DNA from: Glomus cerebriforme
Taxonomy: Eukaryota > Glomeromycota > Glomeromycetes > Glomerales > Glomeraceae
Direction of reading: 5' to 3'
Assembly: GCA_003550305.1 (NCBI GenBank)
Contig: QKYT01000266.1
Coordinates: 13,540 to 27,256, forward strand
DNA: 13,717 bases
Position 1 is the first letter of the stretch. Each line of letters starts with the position of its first letter. This document shows positions 1-7,749 of the stretch, in pieces. The notes beneath the pieces are model-generated. The model ran no database searches and was not told where the DNA came from. It worked only from the letters and a program-made list of their open reading frames with translations. Made by a program: the position numbers and the translations under genes.

Positions 1-560
1 AAAAAGATAAGTAAATTATAATGATCAAGAAGAAAGATGCTAATAAAAAAATAAAATAATAATGGAGTAATAGAAAGTAATAGTAGATGAAAGGGAATAA
101 AAGAAATGAATAGAAAATAAAAAGAAATGATAAAAGATAAAAAGTAGTAATAGGAATAAAAAAAATTGATGAGAAAATGAAAAGAAGTGATAGAAAATAA
201 AGAGAAGTGATAAAAAGTAAATAGGAAAGAAAAAAAGATAATAAAAATTAAAAAGATATAATAGAAAATGATAGAAGATGAAAAGAATAGAATAATAAGA
301 AGTAATAAGAAGTAAAAAATAATAAAAGACAAAAAATAAAAAATGATTATGATAAGAGGTTGGATAGCAAAAAATAATAATAGAAAATCAAGTAGAAATA
401 AAATCATAAAATAAAAAAAAAATGTAATAAAAAATAATATATAGTAAATTAGATATAAAATAAAAAAAAAAATAAATAAAAAATAAAAAACATACTTTTA
501 TTAATTGTATAATTGAAAGAATTAAAAAATTTAAAAAAAACTAGTAAAAAATGAAATATG
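1..560. repeat. purine-rich, nearly C-free low-complexity DNA
   Basis: The plus strand here is almost entirely A, G and T. Positions 41-329 contain no C at all. The sequence is a loose, imperfect run of GATAAAA, GAAATGATAG, AAGTAATA and similar words without a fixed period. From about 400 it grades into A/T-only sequence. No gene is visible: stop codons (TAA, TGA, TAG) are dense on the plus strand. This is a strand-asymmetric simple-sequence region, perhaps a decayed microsatellite. Confidence 0.8.
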
Positions 561-1137
561 AAATAATAACAATAAAAAACAAATAAAAAATACCAATTTA
601 TTAAATATTTCAACACTATCATACTTAGAAATGTAAAATTAGTACCATTTGATACATCTCAGTAAAACTAATTGAATAAGCTATATTTTATCATTTTATG
701 ATTATTGGATAGTGAGATAATTAATAAATTATATTTTTTAATTTTATAGTATGTATATATATTAGGTATCTGATATATGGTAGATTTCCTATATTTTGGA
801 TATCTGATATTTATAAGTTATCTGTAAGATATCTATAAGATAGATCAGTTTTTGACTAGTAATATAATCAAAGACCTAGGTAATGTTTAGCAATTTCTTA
901 AATTAAATAATAATTTTAAAATTATATTAAGATATATAAAAATTTTTTTTAATAAATTAATAAAAATGGTTAATAAGTTTTATTTTTGCTTTTTAAATTA
1001 AAGTATTATACTATAAATTTGATGTTTAAAATTTTGGTCAAAATTAAAATTTAATAATTAGTAATTTTATTTATTTAAACTAATAAAAAAAATTTGCTTT
1101 TAAATTTTATTATATTTCTTTTGAAACTCTAACTAAT
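561..1137. other. AT-rich intergenic DNA, no gene seen
   Basis: I see no coding region or RNA gene here. Between about 765 and 850 the word TATCTGATAT and relatives (GATATCT, TTATCTG) recur several times, giving a small degenerate repeat cluster. The rest is A/T-rich sequence with short homopolymer runs. Confidence 0.6.
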
Positions 1138-1347
1138 AAATAGAATTTATATTTAAGGGCCAGTTTGTACTAAGAAAATATTCTGTTATTATATTTTACC
1201 TTTACAAATCATTATTCTTATATGACAAGTTATATTTTTCTAATTTAGAAGGTGTATTTATAATTTATATTATGTATTCATCTAATAAATATTAATATGA
1301 TAAATGCAATTAATTTGTCTTAAAAAAAAAAAAAATAGAATTTATAT
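1138..1347 (+). mobile_element. short poly(A)-tailed retroposed insert with target-site duplication
   Basis: A 15-bp direct repeat (AAATAGAATTTATAT) occurs at 1138-1152 and again at 1333-1347. At least 12 bp of it, starting TAGAAT, is unambiguous, because the leading A residues merge with the tail. Between the copies lies about 180 bp starting TTAAGGGCCAG and ending ATTTGTCTT followed by 14 A (1322-1335). An AATAAA lies at 1284-1289. Direct repeats flanking a segment with a 3' A-run are the hallmark of target-primed reverse transcription, as in SINEs, processed RNA copies or short truncated LINEs. The insert has no long reading frame. I cannot name its source RNA. Confidence 0.7.
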
Positions 1348-1559
1348 CTTTTAAAAAAATTTATTACTATATCTGATATGTATTTTTTGCTTATTTTACA
1401 ACTTTATTTACTTTATTTAATAAGGTTTAAGATTTAAATTTTTTTTTGATTTGTAATAATAAAAATTATTATTATATATTTATACTAATATAATATTAAA
1501 TTAGTATAATATGGTATCAAAAAACTCTCCTTCTTGACTTAGTTTTCTTTATGTAATAA
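1348..1559. other. AT-rich spacer with hairpin-forming sequence
   Basis: No gene is seen. A perfect 9-bp inverted repeat, TATACTAAT at 1481-1489 and ATTAGTATA at 1500-1508, could form a hairpin with a 10-nt loop. Just before it, 1454-1474 is also near-palindromic A/T sequence. Confidence 0.5.
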
Positions 1560-1681
1560 GCCAGTATTACCTACTGGGATGAATTATTGTTAGCCTTTTA
1601 TATTTGTTAGCTTATATGTAATTTGATTATATATATTGTTAATAAAGTAGCACATTATACATTTGTCTTAAAAAAAAAAAA
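1560..1681 (+). mobile_element. candidate second poly(A)-tailed retroposed segment
   Basis: This stretch ends ATTTGTCTT plus 12 A (1670-1681), the same nine bases that precede the A-run of the insert at 1153-1335. An AATAAA at 1641-1646 lies 24 nt before the A-run, the spacing of an mRNA polyadenylation site. Both segments also contain GCCAGT near their presumed 5' side. I found no convincing target-site duplication, so the left boundary is a guess. It ends about 90 bp upstream of the tRNA gene. Confidence 0.4.
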
Positions 1682-1772
1682 TGGTTGATTTACAATCCAC
1701 GTGAGGTAAAAACTAAAATAAGCTTAAATAATATATAAAATATTTTTAAAAAATAGTTATTTAAAAAAATGT

Positions 1773-1845
1773 GGGCTCATGGCCAAATGGATAAGGCGCC
1801 TGACTACGAATCAGGAGATTCCAGGTTCGACCCCTGGTGAGCTCG
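1773..1845 (+). tRNA. tRNA-Arg (anticodon ACG)
   Basis: This is a full 73-nt cloverleaf without an intron. The acceptor stem is 1773-1779 with 1838-1844 (one G-U pair), and the discriminator base is G1845. The D stem is 1782-1784 with 1795-1797. The anticodon stem is 1799-1803 with 1811-1815 around loop CTACGAA, so the anticodon ACG lies at 1806-1808. The T stem is 1821-1825 with 1833-1837 around TTCGACC. The internal Pol III boxes fit: A box TGGCCAAATGG at 1780-1790 and B box GGTTCGACCCC at 1824-1834. A34 would be edited to inosine to read CGU, CGC and CGA codons. CCA is not encoded, as expected for a eukaryotic nuclear gene. Confidence 0.97.
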
Positions 1846-1858
1846 ATCCAGCATCATA

Positions 1859-1863
1859 TTTTT
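1859..1863 (+). terminator. Pol III T-run terminator of the tRNA gene
   Basis: Five consecutive T lie 14 nt after the mature 3' end of the tRNA, the usual RNA polymerase III stop signal. A second T5 lies a few bases further on. Confidence 0.75.
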
Positions 1864-2042
1864 CCATTATTTTTGTACTACGAATACATGTATAAACTCT
1901 TCACATTCAAATTTCAAAATTTCAAATTGTTTACTTTTTAAACTTAGATTCAATAAGTTTAATTGATTATCGACCAAATTAATGTAAATCCATTTGAATT
2001 TGACTTTGACACGTCATAAAGTATTTTTATATCTTTTAGCTA

Positions 2043-2066
2043 ACGCGTTCACGCGTAATTACGCGA
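2043..2066 (+). promoter_or_regulatory. cluster of three MluI-box-like sites upstream of RMI1
   Basis: ACGCGT occurs at 2043-2048 and 2051-2056, and ACGCGA at 2061-2066, all within 24 bp and ending 82 bp before the RMI1 start codon. In yeasts ACGCGT is the MCB element bound by MBF (Swi6 with an APSES DNA-binding partner), which switches on DNA replication and repair genes at G1/S. The window is otherwise poor in CpG, so three sites together are unlikely to be background. Use by this organism is inferred. Confidence 0.6.
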
Positions 2067-2147
2067 GAATAAAACCAAAGTAAATAACTTTTATTTATTA
2101 AAATATACAAACCATATCATTCACCAATATTACTCCAATTTTTATAG

Positions 2148-4550
2148 ATGATTTCAAATGGAATTGACGAATCAATTTTTCACCATATTGAAATGATGTT
2201 TTCAAAAACAACATTTGAATTTAGACGTGATGGTTTAGAAAAAGCTTTAGTAAAAGTACTTTCAGAAAAAGAAATAATTCATATTAATGAACTATTAAAT
2301 CGAATATTTTTTGAATTATTACATTCAGATTTATCTGATGTTATTTATCCTACTTTGCCGAATTTGGATGAATTTCAAAATGGTTATATTGCTCAAAATG
2401 GTCCCATATTACTTGAAATAGTTGAATGTATTGAAGTGGGTATATCCACTTACAAATTATTACAAATTCTAGATGAATTTGAATCTTCTCAAGCAAATAA
2501 TGCAGAGGATGGGTCAGAAAAAAGAATCGAATTTCCAAGAAAAATGCTTCATTTACTCTTATCTGATGGTCAGCAACAAATTAAAGGAATGGAGTATAAA
2601 CAAATTTCTGAACTTAGCTTACACACTCCCATCGGCAAAAAGGTAAATATAGCAAATTAGTTTAAATCGAAGACATCTTGCTAAATATTCTTCCAATTTT
2701 TCAACAGGTTCTGATAAATAATGTAAAATATGGTGATAATATGTTATTTCTCACACCAGAGAATACATATGTTTGTGAAGGATTCGAGTGGACATCTCGT
2801 AGGCTTGGAGATTTAAAATTAACATTTATGGAATTATTAGGGTACATTATATTGTTTGTTTATAAGTTATTCCTTCCCATTTTTATTGAAAATTTTAATA
2901 ATTTATAGAATGGCGACAAACGAAAACGTAGAAGATGAATCGCAAATTTCATATAATGCCTTACATCCGTTTGATGTTCAGCCAATCATTTCACCTAGTA
3001 ATATGGGTGGTAGATTATCTAGAGTCATCTTCGAAAATGTTCCAAATATGCCAGATCTTACAAAATTGAAAAGATTTTTGCTTAAAGCCGAAACATCAAA
3101 TCCACCTCCAAGATCTGTACCTCCATATAATAAAACATCATTGGAACGTGATTTTATTGTAAGGACATCATCCTTACATCAGGAATCATCATTTAATAAC
3201 ACAACTCGACCTAATTCTGTAACAAGAATGTCATTAAACAACACAATGCGGCCCAACTCCTTGGCAAAAGCATCATCATGTGCGGAGCCACCATTTATCA
3301 ATTCAATGCGATCCGACGCTAATGAAGAACCACCGCATTCGGAACCATCGTATATCATGTCATCTCGACTAAAAAACGTAACAAAATCATCATTTACTAA
3401 ACCAACTTTTAAAGCACCATTAAGACAGTTTAATGTCGACACGCCATCACCTAATCCTTCCTCAAAATCAATATGTGATGAACCAGCTTTTAAAGCAGCA
3501 TCATCATGGGATGGACCAGCGGAAGAACTATCATGTTCTCAACCAGCATTGAGAAATGCTTCTACTTTGTATACTAATCAAGAAGCAGCCTTATCTACAG
3601 AAACAGCATTCAAGAAATCGTCAACGTTATATAATCCACCATCATTATTATCAACTACAAGGCCAACATTCAGATCTTCGTCACCAATAGAGGAAAAGAC
3701 GTCATTTATTGAACCTTCTTTTAACGCTTCTTCAATACGCTCTAATTCCGGAGAGAAAGCATCCTTTAATAATAGACTATCTTATAACAATACACCCCGT
3801 TCTCATCTATCAATGTCTTCGAATGAACTAGACTTTAATGTTTCACCAATTCAGCCTAATTCTAGGTTTAAAGAACCCGGATCTAAAGTTTCCTACTCAA
3901 TGTACTCTAATCCTGGTGTAGATCCATTTTCCATACAAGATGATGATATCTCTTATATGTTAATAGAAGACGACAACAATGAAAAATATAATGACAAGGA
4001 ACTTTATTCCAAAAAAGCATTCATTGAAAAGAATCAGAATCGAGATGATTTTCACAATGACGATGGAGTAATTATTATTGATTCTGATAGACCTATCAAA
4101 GATTTGTGTAATAACGTTATCACTGAAAGTACTAAGAATAATTTAGCATCGCTTTTTGAAAGTCTTGAAAATGAATATAAAGCGATTTCAGATGCCAATC
4201 TACCTCCAGTACGTGATCCGAGTAGCATAGGAAGCAACCATAATAAGAACAAGCGCTCTTGGCTTTATGAGGAAATTGACTGCGATAATGATATGGGCTT
4301 GGATGATGCTGAACTTCCACCTGTAAAAAGAGTTAGTCGTGGTATTGATGAAGATGGTGGAAGTTTAGCTAATCCTATTGTTTTGGACTATGATGACAAT
4401 GATTATGAAATGGATTTAGGTTTGTTATTATGGTCGATTAAACATTTAGCTTTAATTACTTTTTTAAATCGACTTATATAATGTCATTCCATTAATTTAT
4501 GTTCGAATTCTTTTTTAGATGAAATTCTTTCTGGATACACTGAGTGTTGA
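2148..4550 (+). CDS. RMI1: RecQ-mediated genome instability protein 1 (RMI1), four exons
   Basis: RMI1 binds topoisomerase III and a RecQ helicase (Sgs1/BLM) in the nucleus and promotes double Holliday junction dissolution. My exons are 2148-2642, 2708-2841, 2909-4419 and 4519-4550; the introns (65, 67 and 99 nt) have GT and AG ends and the joined frame is open for 723 residues. An in-frame TAG directly precedes the ATG. Residues 1-115 are helical and include the family-like stretch ELLHSDLSDVIYPTLP (56-71). The OB fold starts near 131 (RKMLHLLLSDGQQQIKGMEY), crosses intron 1 and contains FLTPEN. From about 215 the protein is Ser/Asn/Pro-rich and disordered, with ten or more degenerate 20-residue repeats, then an acidic tail with two SUMO-interaction-like motifs (597-603, 699-706) and basic patches. 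I see no second OB fold such as binds RMI2 in animals. The family call is secure; the last 10-residue exon is less so. Confidence 0.9.
2643..2707 (+). other. RMI1 intron 1
   Basis: This 65-nt phase-0 intron runs from AAG|GTAAAT to CAACAG|GTT. Removing it joins TPIGKK to VLINNVKYGD and so restores the OB fold across the junction. Reading through it meets a stop after five codons. Confidence 0.9.
2842..2908 (+). other. RMI1 intron 2
   Basis: This 67-nt phase-2 intron runs from TTAGG|GTACAT to TTATAG|AATGG. Splicing joins FMELLG to MATNENVEDES. An unspliced reading would start the downstream protein with a spurious hydrophobic segment (around 2856-2909). Confidence 0.85.
3183..3800 (+). repeat. 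degenerate ~20-residue repeats inside RMI1
   Basis: A pattern close to [E/Q]-P-x-[F/Y/L]-x-x-[S/T]-S recurs. The aromatic or Leu anchors lie 14, 20, 19, 19, 27, 20, 20, 20, 17 and 21 residues apart. Examples are EPPFINS, EPSYIMSS, KPTFKAP, EPAFKAASS, TETAFKKSS, RPTFRSSS and EPSFNASS. The DNA has diverged, so the repeats are old or are conserved at the protein level. Confidence 0.7.
4420..4518 (+). other. RMI1 intron 3 (phase 1) before a 10-residue last exon
   Basis: This 99-nt intron runs from TTAG|GTTTGT to TTTTTTAG|ATG. Splicing gives a C-terminus reading DLDEILSGYTEC with the stop at 4548-4550. Without splicing the frame ends at about 4481 with a hydrophobic, intron-like tail. A perfect donor (AAG|GTAAGT at 4567) follows the stop, so a 3' UTR intron to TTTAG at 4647 is also plausible. 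Confidence 0.7.
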
Positions 4551-4900
4551 ATGATAAAATTCTAAGGTAAGTTATTTATTAATTCTATCTTCTAGTTATT
4601 TTATATTGTTTTATATGTGAATTATTAATTACATTAAAATTATTTAGCATTTCAAATATATTTTTTTATTGACCTTTTTCTGATAGTTAATGTGATTTAA
4701 AATTTAATACTTAATATTGTATTTGAATTTTTGTTAAAGTGTGTACGTACTGCGTAGGGCTTCTCAAACCTGTAAATATTCTGATTCACGTCTCATCTAT
4801 TTTTAAACCTACTAATTAACAAAAAAAATTTTTATCTTTTATCTTCTTCTTTCAATTCATAATTATAAGTTCGGATAAACTCTTGATCTTAAATCTTAGC
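4551..4900. other. RMI1 3' flank and intergenic DNA
   Basis: Apart from the possible 3' UTR intron (4567-4647) I see no gene. I did not find a clear AATAAA close behind RMI1. From about 4740 the base composition becomes less AT-rich as the minus-strand relic is approached. Confidence 0.5.
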
Positions 4901-5836
4901 CGCAGCTTATATACCATTGATGGGGATATTACCCTCCCACTGTATCACATTCCGCTTAAGGATGATTAAGAAGGAGGATATTGCATATCTCTTGGTATCA
5001 AGAAATCCCCTCCCTTTTTTTGAAACGTGAATGTGCATCACGAACAAGCATTATCTATTACACACATTAAGATAATAAACTTTATTGCCTTGAGTATTAA
5101 TCTGCGAACCAAAAATGTAACAGCAATCTATCTGAATCGAATCCTCTACATCTAGACTAAAATTTAGATCTAGAGATTCCTTGACGTGCTTAACTAATAA
5201 GCGCAGCTCCTCTTTTGTCAACCTCCTTTTAAGTGGCAGAGCTTCGTGCTCTACATGTTTTTATCCGCAATGAAACAGGTGAAACGTCAGATAAACAGCG
5301 TATCATTTCTTTATCAGGATCTTCTTGTTTTATCTTTATCCTTATTTTCAAACATAATGCAAGAATCTTTGCTTTCGATTTCAAGTGAATAATTGTGCCA
5401 ACGTAAAATTTCTTTTTAACCTGTCTTTGCTTTTCGAACAAGCGAGCCAAGCTTGATGCAAGCTTTTGGAATTAGTGTTTTGAAATTTAGGTAGCGAATG
5501 GCATTAAATTAGTTTCAATAGGTGTTCCACAATTTGTTTCTTGTCAAGTTCAACGAAGTCATCAGAAGAATCAGGACGATACCCATTGTCAAGACCAATT
5601 TGTATCGGCTCGGAAGATTTTGTACCAATCGATAATTATCGTTTCGGTTCTTGTATCATGTGATGAACCGGAAGAAGCGGAAGGTACCCAGGACTCAAGC
5701 TCTTTTTTCTTAATGCCTGTACTTTATTTCATTCACGATTTTTTCTTATGTGAATATTCCACAAATTCACAAGTTTCGGCAAATCAACATCATCACTTTG
5801 TATCACGCTATCCTCCTTGTTAGGGCGGTCCTTGAT
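4900..5836 (-). pseudogene. frameshifted relic of an unrecognised protein gene
   Basis: Protein-like fragments follow one another on the minus strand in shifting frames. About 5836-5732 reads SVIQSDDVDLPKLVNLWNI; about 5715-5600 holds ELESWVPSASSGSSHDTRTE; about 5630-5507 holds IGLDNGYRPDSSDDFVELDK; 5450-5229 starts MARLFEKQRQVKKKFYVGTI; about 5257-5051 holds RRLTKEELRLLVKHVKESLD and ends VYYLNVCNR; and 5039 to about 4940 holds DAHSRFKKREGIS, a TGA, then YQEICNILLLNHP. The order is collinear and each fragment is soluble-protein-like, so this is one decayed gene of at least 250 codons; some breaks could be introns. The TGA after GIS probably replaced Trp. I do not recognise the family. It could be a multicopy Glomeromycotina family or part of a mobile element. 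Confidence 0.55.
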
Positions 5837-5951
5837 AGTAATTCGAAAAAATCCATTAATAAATTTTTATGAGACCTTTTTATTTCATTAATTGACAGCA
5901 CAACCCAATGAAAATGTAAAATTGGCCACACACATTGTATAACAAATAATT

Positions 5952-5957
5952 TTTATT
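5952..5957 (-). promoter_or_regulatory. poly(A) signal AATAAA of the CxxC-repeat gene
   Basis: TTTATT on the plus strand reads AATAAA on the minus strand, 7 nt after the TAA stop at 5967-5965. This places it correctly for 3' end formation of the minus-strand gene, although close to the stop. Confidence 0.5.
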
Positions 5958-5964
5958 AATAATT

Positions 5965-7489
5965 TTAGTTTTTAGGGATATAAACGGGTTTATCAGGATA
6001 AGCAATATTTAGAGCAGTTCGAAGAACGTATTGTAAATCAAATAAATTAATAGGTTCATCATAAAATGTTAAAACGTCATTAATTCTTTCGAATACATGG
6101 TTGCGATAGGGCTTTCTACATAAACTTCCACCTTGTTTTAATGCAGAAAACAAACCACATTGTGTACACGTAAATATATCGCAAGTTTTAATAAAATAAG
6201 AAAATCCCAATAAACCAGATAAAAAATTATTTAAATGAATTGATTGTCTAAAAATAATAACTTTTTAGCATTAAAGATATACGCATAGTATAATATATAT
6301 TATATAAATTTAACATTACTTACTCATTGTATCTTTGAGCATAAACTTTTGATAATGTATTTAACGAGACTTTTGCCTTGATAAAAACTTCAACATTATC
6401 AATTTCCCGATTTTTATGAGGAATTTGTGGAAGATAAGCTTCATCGGAAACCCATTGATTAGTTTGATAGCAAAGACCCGCAAATTTTGGACTTGAAGCA
6501 AGTCGATTACAATTTACACATTTATAAACCGCACAATAATGAAGTCTCTTTGGAAGATCATTAAGAAATTGGGTATATTGTAAAAGTGTATCATTTTTTA
6601 TATAATAATCTGAGCGAAATGGTTAAAAGTTAGATTCAAAGTAAAAGGGAAGGAAAAGAACTTTTATTTATGCACGTACCATCAATTTTAATATATCTCG
6701 CCCATTCAACCTTACCAAAATGTCCACAATAAAAATCTCGCTTAACCAAAGGAATATCATCAGAAAATAAATCCCACTTCTTCGATAATCTATTCGGTCG
6801 ATGAATATCAACACAACTTTTAAGTATTTCAAATAAATTCAATAAATCGAATTCAATTTCAATTTCTTTCACTTGATTTAAACTCTCAAGAACGCTACAA
6901 TGATTATGACTTGGATTTCTATAACCAGCATGTTCAGGAGTTGCGGATAACGCATCACAACGTTCACATATATAAATTTTATGTTTTTCCAAGAAATTAT
7001 CCATGGATTGACTAAAGTCTTCAAAATTCATTCCTGCTCTTCATAATAAATGAAGTTTATAATATAATAGCATTCGAAAATCAAGAGTTCTCTAGCATTA
7101 ATAGATTCACTTACTCATTAAAGAGAGCTGATAATGTTGTCAAGTCTAATTTAGTATCTCGAAGAGCATCGACCGTCAAAATTCGTTCGACTTGATGCGA
7201 ATATTTTATTCTATAACATTGTAAATCATCATCTGTGTTACCAGATGGAATTGTAATTTTTCGACATCTTAAACAATGATTCAATACAACTGATGTTTTC
7301 TTTTTCAATAAAGAAGGAAGTTCTTCCAAGAATCGATCAAATTCATCTAACGTCTTTGAATTTCTTTTATAATCTTCAGCTCTAATATCTAAACGCGTGG
7401 CAAGATCAGAAATTTGAAAGAAAATTTATAATAATTCAAGTTCACATACATTCATCATCGAACAAAATAGCCCAATGTTCATCGTCCAT
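5965..7489 (-). CDS. unrecognised protein with four CxxC (zinc-finger-like) modules, five exons
   Basis: The minus-strand exons are 7489-7450, 7388-7115, 7038-6680, 6609-6324 and 6247-5965, with introns of 61, 76, 70 and 76 nt. They join into exactly 414 codons (413 residues and TAA) with no internal stop, strong support for the model. Each of the last four exons carries one module: a helix with a [N/Q/R]FL core, then C-x2-C, then about 12-15 residues to [C/Y], then often H. The Cys pairs are 52/55, 129/132, 255/258 and 347/350; C71-H78 and C363-H370 complete possible CCCH sites in modules 1 and 4, C271 adds a third Cys in module 3, and module 2 has H149, H151 and C152. Modules 1 and 3 resemble each other, as do 2 and 4, suggesting duplication of a two-module unit. 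I do not recognise the family. Related sequence continues upstream in frame beyond a stop, so this may be the intact 3' part of a broken gene. Confidence 0.7.
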
Positions 7490-7749
7490 TTCATTAAAAT
7501 AAAAAGGCAATAAAAATTTCTCAAGAAGTTAACAGTTAGTAGATCTTGATCGGATGAGTAATCTATAAACGAGAGATGTTTCAAAGCCACAACTTGTATA
7601 TTCTTGAAGAATTAAATTTGGCGTAAAATGATTGGCCTGCAAAATCATATTTGCCGCAGCAAGTTCGTAATATGGATGGAATAGTACAAACTACAACAAA
7701 AACCTTCTTTGTCACTCTAAGTAAACTTGCAGAGCGACCAAAAATCTCC
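7490..7749 (-). pseudogene. broken upstream coding part of the CxxC-repeat gene
   Basis: The frame of the downstream ATG continues upstream as LLEKFLLPFYFNE, is cut by a TAA at 7531-7529, and then stays open as HPYYELAAANMILQANHF and further to about 7690. There it loses frame, while the adjacent frame reads EIFGRSASLLRVTKKVF back to a likely acceptor (TTTAG at 7751-7750). The change of frame coincides with ATGGATGG at 7672-7679, a 4-bp tandem duplication; one copy would give a continuous frame. FYFNEMDDEHWA also resembles FYCGHFGKVEWA of the later unit, supporting the view that this was coding. Either the gene is dead, or only the shorter form from 7489 is made. Confidence 0.55.

Noticed and set aside
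1512..1519. TGGTATCA as a primer-binding site of a copia-type LTR retrotransposon
   Set aside because: Only eight bases match the usual tRNA-complementary site, no LTR pair is visible, and no gag or pol fragments follow.
1447..1696. TTGATTT at 1447-1453 and 1685-1691 as the target-site duplication of the second A-tailed segment
   Set aside because: It is only 7 bp of common A/T-rich sequence and the right copy does not directly follow the A-run.
2350..4320. Open frames on the minus strand opposite RMI1 (e.g. 2350-2538, 3179-3442, 4052-4320)
   Set aside because: They are antisense shadows of the RMI1 exons with no protein-like features of their own.
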